From Pseudomonadota bacterium (GTDB lineage Bacteria; Pseudomonadota; Alphaproteobacteria; Rhizobiales; Hyphomicrobiaceae): a stretch of 11,354 nt of DNA. Below the pieces are notes generated by a model. That model ran no database searches. It was not told the DNA's origin and was given only the letters and a program-made list of their open reading frames with translations. Below are positions 1-6,703 of this stretch, in pieces (position 1 is the first letter of the stretch; each line of letters opens with the position of its first letter). The position numbers were made by a program, and so were the translations under genes. The stretch covers positions 1 through 11,354 of the forward strand of contig JAEWCT010000145.1 in assembly GCA_023390485.1 (NCBI GenBank). The letters run 5' to 3'.

Positions 1-159
1 GTGCAGGACACGCCCTTCCGGTTCGCGTTCGACAATGTCGTAGAACACTTCTACCAGGCGGTGGATGCCTTCCTCGCCGCCGACGAGATCATAAAGCAGC
101 TTTACCTTCTTGACTGACGGCGGTGCCTTAGCGGGTGCGGTATTGCTCTCGTCCATCAT
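1..159 (-). CDS. Group II truncated hemoglobin, N-terminal part (cut by window edge)
   Basis: This is the first 53 codons of a minus-strand gene that continues past the left edge. The translation starts MMDESNTAPAKAPP and then reads KLLYDLVGGEEGIHRLVEVF and YDIVEREPEGRVLH. The LYDLVGGEEGIxxLVxxFYDxV pattern is the start of a 2-on-2 truncated hemoglobin, most like group II. The haem-binding histidine lies beyond the edge. Such small cytoplasmic globins bind O2 and NO and often take part in NO detoxification. The start ATG at 157-159 (a second ATG follows at once) has a GAGGGA ribosome binding site about 11 nt upstream. A perfect NsrR-type palindrome lies about 30 nt upstream of the start, so NO induction together with neighbouring hmp is likely. 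Family call is fairly sure; the NO role is inferred from the operator and neighbours. Confidence 0.82.
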   Translation of the reverse strand, partial: MMDESNTAPAKAPPSVKKVKLLYDLVGGEEGIHRLVEVFYDIVEREPEGRVLH

Positions 160-190
160 GGGTTGGCGTTTCCCTCAGAACTGCATTTTT

Positions 191-215
191 TAAGATGCAT
201 ACATTATGCATCTTA
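191..215. promoter_or_regulatory. NsrR-type operator in the globin promoter
   Basis: A perfect palindrome with arms TAAGATGCAT and ATGCATCTTA around ACATT. The inner 23 bp match the known NsrR consensus layout (AAGATGCAT, 5-nt centre, ATGCATCTT) exactly in both arms. On the minus strand it covers a possible -10 (TAATGT, 201-206) that lies 17 nt from a possible -35 (TTGATG, 224-229), so a bound repressor would block the globin promoter. Palindrome seen directly; binding by the NsrR encoded at 1814-2236 is inferred. Confidence 0.85.
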
Positions 216-250
216 TGCAATTCCATCAAGCTAAAGAAACGTGCGGCTTG

Positions 251-284
251 GTGGGTGCAACCTGGCGAAACCAATCGCACCCAC
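251..284 (-). terminator. Hairpin downstream of hmp, possible weak terminator
   Basis: Arms GTGGGTGC and GCACCCAC form a perfect 8-bp stem with an 18-nt loop, 21 nt past the hmp stop codon. In the minus-strand reading it is followed only by a broken T tract (GTTTCTTT) a few bases on, so termination would be weak or Rho-dependent. It separates hmp from the globin promoter, consistent with two transcription units. Confidence 0.35.
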
Positions 285-304
285 GCTGCTGTTTCCTTCC
301 CTCT

Positions 305-1537
305 TCACGCGAATGCTGCGAGTTCCGCTTTCGGTCCAAAGAATTCGAAATGTTGCTGCGCATGCGGCACATTCCACGCATTGAGAAGGCGATGAATTTT
401 GGCGAGGAATGGCGTCGGGCCGCAGAAATAATACTCTGCGTCGCGATTGCTGATCATCGTCTCGATTAGTTTCGCATCGATGAAGCCTTTGCTGGTCCCA
501 ATCCCATTGGCGCTGAGAGGCTTCTGCGGTTCGAGATAGCGAAAGTGCGCGTTCAAGTTGGTGTGCTGCGCCTTGAGTTCTTCGACGGTCGCCTTGAAGG
601 CTTGCACATCTTCGTTCTGACAACCGTGAATAAAGGCAACTTCGCGCCGCGGAAGCGTTTGCAGGGCAGTTTGCAGCATGCTCATCAACGGCGTAATTCC
701 GATACCCCCTGCGATGAGAACCAATGGACGCTCGTTCTCATCGTCATGATGCAGGAAGAATTCCCCGCATGGAGGAGCGACCTCCAACGTCGAGCCAACT
801 GCCAAAGTGTCATGCAACAGATTCGAGACATAGCCCGGGGGTACCGTTCCGCCGACGCTATCTTCACGCTTCACGCTGATGCGCAGCCAGTCCGAATTAG
901 GTTTGGCGGAGAGGCTATACTGGCGCATAGTCGTCTGTCCGTCACCGGCACGCACGCGAATGGTGATATATTGACCCGGCTTGAAGGATGGCAGCGGTCC
1001 TTTGTCTTCTGGAGTAAGATAGAAGGACGTAACGACGCTGCTTTCCTGCTCTTTCTTCGATACGACAAAGCGCCGGAACCCTTCCCAGCCACCAGGAACC
1101 GACGCTGCCTCGCGATATATTTGATCCTCGCGATTGATGAGAATATCGGCCAAAAATCCGTAAGCTTCGCCCCATGCGGCGACGATTTCGTCCGTCGCGG
1201 CGCTTCCCAGGACCTCGCGAATGGAAGCCAAAAGGTTCTCGCCGACGATGGGATAGTGTTCGGCCTTGATCTGCAACGACGCATGTTTTTGCGCGATAAG
1301 CTCCACCGCCTCTTTTAGCTGGCCGAGATTATCGATGTTCGCGGCATACGCGCAAATTGCAGACGCCAGCGCGGCTTGCTGCTTGCCCGCTGTCTGGTTT
1401 GCCCGGTTGAAATAGGGGAGCACCTCCGGATTGTGGGAGAACATCCGGTCGTAGAAGTGTCGGGTCAGTGTATTGCCGTGCTCCTGAAGAACAGGAGCAG
1501 TTGCCTTGACGATTTGAATGGTTTTCTGACTTAGCAC
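305..1537 (-). CDS. hmp: Flavohemoglobin, nitric oxide dioxygenase
   Basis: Converts NO plus O2 to nitrate with NAD(P)H in the cytoplasm. The 410-aa product shows the full three-domain layout: globin (about 1-140), FAD-binding domain (about 150-260) and NAD-binding domain (about 265-400). It aligns without gaps to E. coli Hmp in the globin part, so the proximal haem ligand is His85 (AQKHAS), distal Tyr29 and Gln53. RQYSLS is the FAD motif, GGIGITPLMSM and CGP the NAD motifs, and HFEFFGPK the conserved end. The open frame runs 18 codons further upstream, but those residues do not belong to the family. The GTG at 1535-1537 gives the expected start (VLSQKTIQIVKATAPVL) and has a strong GAAGGGAGA ribosome binding site 5 nt away. 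It is divergent from nsrR, with an NsrR-type palindrome in the promoter. Confidence 0.96.
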   Translation of the reverse strand: MLSQKTIQIVKATAPVLQEHGNTLTRHFYDRMFSHNPEVLPYFNRANQTAGKQQAALASAICAYAANIDNLGQLKEAVELIAQKHASLQIKAEHYPIVGENLLASIREVLGSAATDEIVAAWGEAYGFLADILINREDQIYREAASVPGGWEGFRRFVVSKKEQESSVVTSFYLTPEDKGPLPSFKPGQYITIRVRAGDGQTTMRQYSLSAKPNSDWLRISVKREDSVGGTVPPGYVSNLLHDTLAVGSTLEVAPPCGEFFLHHDDENERPLVLIAGGIGITPLMSMLQTALQTLPRREVAFIHGCQNEDVQAFKATVEELKAQHTNLNAHFRYLEPQKPLSANGIGTSKGFIDAKLIETMISNRDAEYYFCGPTPFLAKIHRLLNAWNVPHAQQHFEFFGPKAELAAFA

Positions 1538-1596
1538 GGTGTCTCCCTTCGAAGCTTTTGGGACAAAGATTTTGCCTGGTGCCCAGCTCAACGATA

Positions 1597-1621
1597 AAAG
1601 ATATATTTTTTATATATCTTT
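1597..1621. promoter_or_regulatory. NsrR-type operator in the hmp promoter
   Basis: A perfect palindrome with arms AAAGATATAT and ATATATCTTT around TTTTT. It has the same 10-5-10 geometry as the site at 191-215 but TATAT in place of TGCAT in the arms. On the minus strand a likely -35 (TTGACC, 1624-1629) borders it, and a -10 (TATATC, 1600-1605) lies inside it, so binding would exclude RNA polymerase. The hmp start is 60 nt downstream. The TTTTT centre and AT-rich arms also make it an easily melted promoter core. NsrR binding is inferred from symmetry, position and the adjacent nsrR gene. Confidence 0.8.
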
Positions 1622-1762
1622 AAGGTCAAGCGTAGTCGAACGGCCAAATTGCCACGCATGCGATAGGCCATTTGAACGTCACTAGGAGATGTCGCGACCA
1701 CTCTCACGGCCGTGCTCGACCGCCGGGCGACTTTCTTGCGCAAGTTGCGCAGAAGATCAACA

Positions 1763-1784
1763 AAAGATACCTTCAGGATACTTT
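1763..1784. promoter_or_regulatory. Possible weak NsrR autoregulatory dyad
   Basis: A 22-bp partial dyad with the symmetric elements AAAG, CCT, AGG and CTTT lies 30 nt before the nsrR start codon. Its left half AAGATAC resembles one NsrR half-site; the right half is poor. It may be a low-affinity site for autorepression, or a site for another Rrf2-type protein. The rest of the 1622-1762 stretch shows only a tandem TTGCGCA (1736-1742 and 1745-1751), which may supply the -35 of the nsrR promoter. Confidence 0.35.
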
Positions 1785-1813
1785 AATGTCCGCGCAAGGC
1801 TACGGGTGTAACG

Positions 1814-2236
1814 ATGCGGTTGACGGACTTTACCGACTACAGTCTGCGCGTTCTTCTTTATGCAGCGAGCCAAGGCGACCGCCGGATCACCATTGAAGAG
1901 ACCGCGGGTATCTACGGTATTTCTCGCGCCCACTTGATGAAGGTCGTGAACCAACTCACGAATACCGGCTTTCTCACGTCCGTCCGCGGCCGATCGGGCG
2001 GTGTCGTTCTGGCCAGGCCGCCAGAAAAAATCCGCCTCGGTGACGTCGTTCGCGCAACTGAGCCCGACTTTGCACTAGTCGAATGTTTCGGCACCGAGAA
2101 TCATTGCGCAATTACACCACGCTGCAAATTGCGAGGCGTTCTCAATGAGGCCCGAACCGGATTTCTCGCCACGCTGGATCGGTATACCCTGGCAGATATC
2201 GCACTCAGGCCGCGAGATTTCCCTCCCAAGCTGTGA
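1814..2236 (+). CDS. nsrR: Rrf2-family NO-sensing repressor NsrR
   Basis: A 140-aa iron-sulfur repressor. The N-terminal winged helix-turn-helix (MRLTDFTDYSLRVLLYA, recognition region about residues 27-50, SRAHLMKVVNQL) binds operators. The wing RGRSGGVVLAR and LGDVVRATEP are typical of NsrR/IscR-type Rrf2 proteins. Three cysteines, Cys91, Cys98 and Cys104 (C-X6-C-X5-C), should hold the cluster, with Asp8 conserved at the position known as the fourth ligand in Streptomyces NsrR. NO nitrosylates the cluster and releases DNA. The gene is divergent from hmp, and two perfect NsrR-type operators lie within 1.7 kb. The ATG start follows a weak AAGG about 14 nt upstream, suggesting low expression as expected of a repressor. 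An IscR or RirA relative is the alternative; the operators and hmp favour NsrR. Confidence 0.93.
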   Translation: MRLTDFTDYSLRVLLYAASQGDRRITIEETAGIYGISRAHLMKVVNQLTNTGFLTSVRGRSGGVVLARPPEKIRLGDVVRATEPDFALVECFGTENHCAITPRCKLRGVLNEARTGFLATLDRYTLADIALRPRDFPPKL

Positions 2237-2275
2237 AGCATGCCGTGCGCATTCAAACTTGGACCTGTCGGCTGA

Positions 2276-2304
2276 CTGAAGGACAAACGTCCTCATCAGC
2301 TTTT
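2276..2304 (+). terminator. Terminator-like hairpin after nsrR
   Basis: CTGA plus AGGAC pair with GTCCT and TCAG across an AAAC loop, giving a 9-bp stem with a 2-nt bulge, followed by CTTTTAT. It lies 39 nt past the nsrR stop and would end that transcript or attenuate read-through into the next gene. A TATGAT (2306-2311) right after it could be the -10 of a separate promoter for the downstream gene, though I see no good -35. Confidence 0.5.
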
Positions 2305-2338
2305 ATATGATTTTGGCTGTCCTGCAGGACTTCCGATC

Positions 2339-4132
2339 ATGCCCGCAGAACAACGCGCGACACTGGTCTACGATGGCGACTGCGGGATCTGTCGCTATTG
2401 GATAGACTACTGGAAGCAGCAAACCGGCGACCGCGTCGTCTACCGGCCTTACCAAGAAGCGGCCGGAGATTTTCCCGCCATCCCGCGGGAATACTTCGCA
2501 CGCGCCATTCAACTCATCGAGCCCGACGGCACGATCTACGCGGGCGCGGCAGCCACCTACAGAACCTTGCGTTACGCGCCGGGCCGTGCCGCCTGGTGGT
2601 GGATGTACGAACGTATCCCGGGATTTGCCGGCATTAGTGAATGGGCCTACGCATTCTTCGCAAGGCGCAGAGATCTGCTTGCCCGGCTTTCTTACATCTT
2701 GTGGGGAGCACACCTGGAGCCCGAACGCTATGAACTCGTTTCGTGGCTGTTCCTGCGGTTGCTCGGCGGCATTTACGTCATCGCATTCGCTTCCCTGGCG
2801 GTGCAGATCCAAGGGTTGGTCGGGGAGAATGGCATTCTTCCCGCCGGCGCATATCTGGATGCAGCACGTCAGGGATGGGGGATATCGGCCTATTGGCGAA
2901 TGCCAACGCTCTTCTGGCTGAATGCTAACGATGCTGCGCTTTTCGCGGCGACCAGTCTCGGCATTCTTCTGGGGCTTTTCGTTGTGTTCGGGATATGGAC
3001 CTGCGCTGCACTGGTCGGGCTATTCGTTCTTTACCTCTCGTGTGTCTACGCCGGCCAAGTCTTCATGAGCTACCAGTGGGACTTGCTGTTGCTCGAATCG
3101 GGCTTCCTGGCAATTTTCCTGACGGCGGGCTCACGCATCGTCGTCTGGCTCTACCGCTGGCTCATCTTCCGCTATCTTTTCATGTCGGGAATCGTGAAGG
3201 CCGTCTCGGCTCAGCCGACGTGGCATGATCTCACTGCGCTCAAGTACCATTTCATGTCGCAGCCTCTCCCAACGCCTCTGGCGTGGTACGCCGCTCAGCT
3301 GCCGCCCTGGACGCTCGCAGTCGGGACCGCGGCGACGCTCGTCATTGAGCTTGTTCTCGTGTTTCTGATTTTCCTGCCGCGCAGGCTGCGTGCATTGGCA
3401 GCTTTCTGCATCCTGATATTCCAGGCCCTGATCATACTCACGGGCAACTACGGCTTTTTCAATTTGCTGACGATTGCGCTTTGCCTTTTTCTGTTTGATG
3501 ACGCTGCGATTCGACGTGCTATTCCTCAAAAGCTGAGCCAATGGATCCAAAATCGTGCGCCGCAGCCGGGCAGAGCCGCGACGGCCTGCGCGCTCGCGCT
3601 GACGCTGCTAGTCGTGCCGGTCGGTGCCGATCGCATCGGGCAGGCACTCGGATTGCCAAATCTGCCCGTCGTGAATGGTATGACCGAAGCGATTTCGCCA
3701 TGGCTCATCGTCAATGCCTATGGACCGTTCGCTACGACAACGATGAACCGGCCGGAGATCATTATTGAGGGTTCCGACGACGGTCAGAGCTGGCGCGAGT
3801 ACGAATTCCGCTACAAGCCCGTGCCGATCGATCGGCGGCCGTCGTGGAATATCCCGCATCAGCCGCGGCTCGATTGGCAAATGTGGTTCGTCGCCTACGG
3901 CAGCTTTGCGCAAAATCCATGGTTCGAACGTCTGCTTCGACGCCTGCTCGAAGGCAGTGCACCCGTACTTGCGTTGCTTGGTCCTAACCCGTTTCCCGAC
4001 CATCCGCCCAAACGTGTGCGGGCGCTTCTCTACGACTATCGATTTGCCGATCCGGCCACGCATGCCGAGACCGGCCAGTGGTGGATCCGCCGGCAGGAAG
4101 GACTCTATTTTCCCGAATTAAGTTCGAAATAG
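2339..4132 (+). CDS. DUF393 (DCC thiol-disulfide oxidoreductase-like) domain fused to lipase maturation factor-like membrane protein
   Basis: A 597-aa protein with two recognisable parts. Residues 1 to about 120 are a DUF393/DCC domain: VYDGDCGICRYWIDYW carries the DxDCxxC signature with Cys15 and Cys18, a thioredoxin-like redox motif. From about 135 to the end it is a lipase maturation factor (LMF1) homologue, with several membrane segments (for instance around 135-155, 200-240, 325-355 and 410-425). It ends in the family's soluble C-terminal domain, marked by EFRYKPVP, HQPRLDWQMWFVAYG, NPWFERLLRRLLEG and GQWWIRR. In animals LMF1 helps lipases fold and form disulfides in the ER; the bacterial role is unknown. 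A redox domain joined to it fits a disulfide or folding job, but the DCC motif precedes the first membrane span and its side of the membrane is unclear. The start ATG has an AGGA ribosome binding site 9 nt away, inside a GTCCTGCAGGAC palindrome (2319-2330). It converges on clc with a 34-nt gap. Confidence 0.88.
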   Translation: MPAEQRATLVYDGDCGICRYWIDYWKQQTGDRVVYRPYQEAAGDFPAIPREYFARAIQLIEPDGTIYAGAAATYRTLRYAPGRAAWWWMYERIPGFAGISEWAYAFFARRRDLLARLSYILWGAHLEPERYELVSWLFLRLLGGIYVIAFASLAVQIQGLVGENGILPAGAYLDAARQGWGISAYWRMPTLFWLNANDAALFAATSLGILLGLFVVFGIWTCAALVGLFVLYLSCVYAGQVFMSYQWDLLLLESGFLAIFLTAGSRIVVWLYRWLIFRYLFMSGIVKAVSAQPTWHDLTALKYHFMSQPLPTPLAWYAAQLPPWTLAVGTAATLVIELVLVFLIFLPRRLRALAAFCILIFQALIILTGNYGFFNLLTIALCLFLFDDAAIRRAIPQKLSQWIQNRAPQPGRAATACALALTLLVVPVGADRIGQALGLPNLPVVNGMTEAISPWLIVNAYGPFATTTMNRPEIIIEGSDDGQSWREYEFRYKPVPIDRRPSWNIPHQPRLDWQMWFVAYGSFAQNPWFERLLRRLLEGSAPVLALLGPNPFPDHPPKRVRALLYDYRFADPATHAETGQWWIRRQEGLYFPELSSK

Positions 4133-4166
4133 CGCGAGTGCCTCGACGGATCATTCGACAGCCCCC

Positions 4167-5930
4167 TCAAGCGGACTTGCCCAATCCGAAGAAGGCCGTT
4201 CGGTGGTCGACATGCGCACCTGCTTGAGAGCGGATCATGTCCTTCCAGGAAATGTACCCGACAAGCCGGCCATCTTGTTTGTCGACAACCGACAGATGGG
4301 CAATGTTCGCGGAGTTCATTCGCTCGGCGACAACGCTGAGATGCTCGTCAGGATGCGCGATCGTTGGCTTGGTTCCATCGAGAAGCTGAGCAAGCGTGAC
4401 CGTGCGCGAATGTCCTTGACGGCGCCAACGGATGATTGCGGGGGGGTCGATAATCCCGAGCAAACGCATTTGTCTGTCGACAACGGGAAACGTGGGATGG
4501 GTCGTTGACGGATCGACCAAAAAAGCCGCCGCTTCGCGCAAGGTCATTGAGCCCGGCACCACCTGAACGCTTTGTGTCATCACGTCCGCGACGCGTGTCA
4601 CGGCAAACGGGCTAACGTGATATTCGCATACAATATGGTGTCCACGTCGCGCCAGCCGTTCCGTCAGGATGGAGCGGCGCGTCGTGAGGATCGCGACGCA
4701 ATAAGCCGTAACGCAAGCCGCCATGACAGGCAGGAAGCAGTTCATTGCGCCAGTCAGTTCGACGGCAAAGAAGGTTGCAGTGAGCGGGACGCGCATCGTT
4801 CCGCTCATCGTCGCGGCCATGACCAGAAATGGCCAGAAGCCCGCGCTCGCCGTTGGCATGACGGCTGTTAGAACCATTCCTGTAGCGCCACCAATAATGA
4901 GCAGCGGGGCGAGGACGCCTCCGGACGTGCCGGAGCCGAGCGCGATACCCCAAATGGTCATTTTGACCAGCATGAGCGACAGAGCGCTCGTAGTAGAGAG
5001 ATCGCCTTTGAGAAGATGATCGATATTGTCGTAGCCGACGCTGAGAGCCCGCGGGTCGATAATGCCGCCGATGCCGACGAATAGGCCGCCGATCATCGGC
5101 CACCACATCCAGTGGATTGGAAGTTTCGAGAATAAATCTTCTGTCGTGTAGACAAGCTTCGTGAGGCACCCCGAAAGCAGGCCCGCGATTGCTCCTGCCG
5201 TAACCCAGATCAACAGCCCCGTGATCGAAATCTGCACGTCGGCCGAAAAGGGAAACAACGTCGACGGCATGTGGAGATAGGTGCGCTCGACCGCGGCCAC
5301 CGCAGCGGCGAGGGCAACCGGAATGAAACTGCGTGGCGCCCACTCGAAAAGAAGAAGTTCGACCGCAAGCATTACCGCGGCGATCGGAGTGCCGAAGACC
5401 GTCGTCATGCCGGCGGCCGCACCCGCGACGAGAAGCGTCTTTCGCTCATTGTCGCTAACGGGAAGCATCTGAGCGATGAGCGAGCCAAGCGCGCCGCCGG
5501 TCATGATGATTGGTCCTTCGGCGCCGAAAGGGCCGCCGGTGCCAATCGAGATCGCCGATGAAATAGGCTTCAGGACAGCGACCTTTGGGCTGAGGCGCGA
5601 GCGACCCAAAAGAATGGCCTCCAGCGCCTCCGGAATTCCGTGACCGCGAATTTTCTCGCTGCCATAGCGCGCCATGAAGCCGATGATCAGCGCGCCCGCC
5701 ATAGGGATCAGGATCGAACCCCAACCGAGCGGAGTCTGTCCGATCGTATGAGGCGTGAAGGACAACTCGCCGAAATAACTGATATTCGTGCACAGGCGAA
5801 TGAGGGCGAGCAGGGCGACACCGGCGGCGACGCTGGCAGTTGCGATGAAGACCGCGATGGCCGCGACGAAAAGTACGCGCGGGCTCGTGGTAAAATCGCC
5901 GAGGGTGCGATCGATTTCTACGGGCTTCAT
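4167..5930 (-). CDS. CLC-family chloride channel/antiporter with C-terminal CBS pair
   Basis: A 587-aa inner-membrane anion transport protein. The CLC core (about 15-425) shows GHGIPEA (96-102), GTGGPFGAEGP (130-140, holding the gating glutamate Glu138) and GSGTSGGVLAP (332-342). Two CBS domains (about 446-502 and 515-568; RVADVMTQ, then LSVVAERMNSANIAHLSVVD) form a nucleotide-binding regulatory module. Compared with E. coli ClcA, the internal proton glutamate (Glu203) aligns with Leu192, Tyr445 with Met396 and Ser107 with His97, so coupling and anion choice may differ from a Cl-/H+ exchanger. The ATG has an AAGGA ribosome binding site 5 nt upstream. A possible promoter (TTGCTT, 16 nt, TATTTA; 5980-6007) overlaps a palindrome and faces a divergent MarR gene. 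Transported ion not determined. Confidence 0.92.
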   Translation of the reverse strand: MKPVEIDRTLGDFTTSPRVLFVAAIAVFIATASVAAGVALLALIRLCTNISYFGELSFTPHTIGQTPLGWGSILIPMAGALIIGFMARYGSEKIRGHGIPEALEAILLGRSRLSPKVAVLKPISSAISIGTGGPFGAEGPIIMTGGALGSLIAQMLPVSDNERKTLLVAGAAAGMTTVFGTPIAAVMLAVELLLFEWAPRSFIPVALAAAVAAVERTYLHMPSTLFPFSADVQISITGLLIWVTAGAIAGLLSGCLTKLVYTTEDLFSKLPIHWMWWPMIGGLFVGIGGIIDPRALSVGYDNIDHLLKGDLSTTSALSLMLVKMTIWGIALGSGTSGGVLAPLLIIGGATGMVLTAVMPTASAGFWPFLVMAATMSGTMRVPLTATFFAVELTGAMNCFLPVMAACVTAYCVAILTTRRSILTERLARRGHHIVCEYHVSPFAVTRVADVMTQSVQVVPGSMTLREAAAFLVDPSTTHPTFPVVDRQMRLLGIIDPPAIIRWRRQGHSRTVTLAQLLDGTKPTIAHPDEHLSVVAERMNSANIAHLSVVDKQDGRLVGYISWKDMIRSQAGAHVDHRTAFFGLGKSA

Positions 5931-5982
5931 TCCGTCCTTGTTGATGGCTGATGCAACCTTTGGAAGCTCAAAGGCGACCTAA

Positions 5983-5999
5983 ATATCGTATTGCGATAT
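5983..5999. promoter_or_regulatory. Palindromic operator candidate upstream of clc
   Basis: ATATCG and CGATAT form a perfect inverted repeat around TATTG. It lies in the spacer and -10 region of the possible minus-strand clc promoter (-35 at 6002-6007, -10 at 5980-5985), between clc and the divergent MarR-family gene. MarR proteins usually bind short palindromes of this size near their own gene, so it is a natural candidate, but binding is inference. Confidence 0.5.
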
Positions 6000-6069
6000 A
6001 AAAGCAAGAAGGCCATTGGGCCGCGACAACCCACGCGGCTGCGGCGCTTAAAACTTCTCGTTCGCGCCG

Positions 6070-6097
6070 TTGACCAATGAGATGTGCGATCTATTGT
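6070..6097 (+). promoter_or_regulatory. Possible promoter of the MarR-family gene
   Basis: TTGACC (6070-6075) and TATTGT (6092-6097) with a 16-nt spacer fit a sigma-70-type promoter, placing the transcript start about 30 nt before the coding start at 6136. It is 70 nt from the palindrome at 5983-5999, so that site would act mainly on clc unless the protein loops or covers more DNA. Confidence 0.4.
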
Positions 6098-6135
6098 GCG
6101 TGTGAGCGTGAAAATGTGAATGAAGGGGAGTGGCA

Positions 6136-6612
6136 GTGGATAAGCGCCACCCGGAGGCCCGTTCTTCTCCGACGCGTAAAGGTGCGGCGAAGCGCATGGC
6201 TGTCACGAAAGCAAACTACGAGGCGCTGGCGGAATTCCGCTATGCGCTCCGCAAGTTTCAAGCCTTCAGTGAGGACGCGGCGGCGCGATCGGGCCTCACG
6301 CCGCAGCAGCATCAGGCGCTCCTCTCGATCAAAGGTGCTCCCGAGACGGATTGGCTAAGTATCAGTCAAATTGCGGAGCGCTTGCTCGTTCGTCATCATA
6401 CGGCGGTCGGGCTCGTCGACAGGCTGGTAAGCCTCGGGCTCGTGCTCAGGAAAGGCGATCCGGCCGACGGTCGCCGGATACAGGTTCACGTCACTAAAGA
6501 GGGCGAAGAGACGTTGGCCGCGCTTTCCGTCAATCACCTCGAAGAGCTGAAAAGCATACGTCCGGCCCTCCGCAAGCTACTTGAGCAGTTCGAGCGCGAG
6601 TACGGGTCGTAA
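6136..6612 (+). CDS. MarR-family transcriptional regulator
   Basis: A 158-aa winged helix-turn-helix protein. An N-terminal dimerisation helix (about 25-50), SGLTPQQHQALLSI, the helix-turn-helix (about 74-100, SISQIAERLLVRHHTAVGLV) and the wing with DPADGRR (108-114) are typical of MarR. The frame allows GTG at 6130, GTG at 6136 or ATG at 6196. I chose 6136 because AAGGGGAG ends 5 nt before it, whereas 6130 overlaps that ribosome binding site; the ATG at 6196 fits the conserved domain but lacks a good site. It is divergent from clc, which may be its target. It stands 91 nt before nasT on the same strand and may be co-transcribed with it, but I see no functional tie. No cysteine is visible, so OhrR-type thiol sensing is unlikely. 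Ligand unknown. Confidence 0.88.
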   Translation: MDKRHPEARSSPTRKGAAKRMAVTKANYEALAEFRYALRKFQAFSEDAAARSGLTPQQHQALLSIKGAPETDWLSISQIAERLLVRHHTAVGLVDRLVSLGLVLRKGDPADGRRIQVHVTKEGEETLAALSVNHLEELKSIRPALRKLLEQFEREYGS

Positions 6613-6703
6613 CAATACGGTTCCACTCAGCCGATGCTCGTTTGCATAGTTGACCCGCCGAAAAAATCATGTAGGCGGATTGGTCTCGCACATTCATAAA
6701 GAT

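Noticed and set aside
545..1318. Plus-strand open frame of 257 codons
   Set aside because: It lies antisense inside hmp, whose protein matches its family throughout; the product resembles nothing and has no ribosome binding site.
1538..1591. 18-codon N-terminal extension of hmp from an ATG
   Set aside because: The flavohemoglobin family begins at the GTG at 1537, which has a strong ribosome binding site; the extension begins close to the predicted -10 and includes the ribosome binding site itself.
1736..1751. Tandem TTGCGCA as a repeat element or regulator site
   Set aside because: Only two short copies; could simply supply a -35 for nsrR. No further copies seen nearby.
2319..2330. GTCCTGCAGGAC as a protein-binding operator
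   Set aside because: A perfect 12-bp palindrome, but with no spacer and containing the ribosome binding site; chance or RNA-level meaning is as likely, so it is mentioned only with the RNA-switch idea.
4612..5343. Minus-strand open frame of 243 codons
   Set aside because: Out-of-frame shadow of the CLC gene; arginine- and histidine-rich low-sense translation typical of a GC-rich shifted frame.
6655..6678. CCGCC/GGCGG hairpin as terminator of the MarR gene or nasT leader
   Set aside because: Only 5 bp with a 14-nt loop and no T tract; too weak to call.
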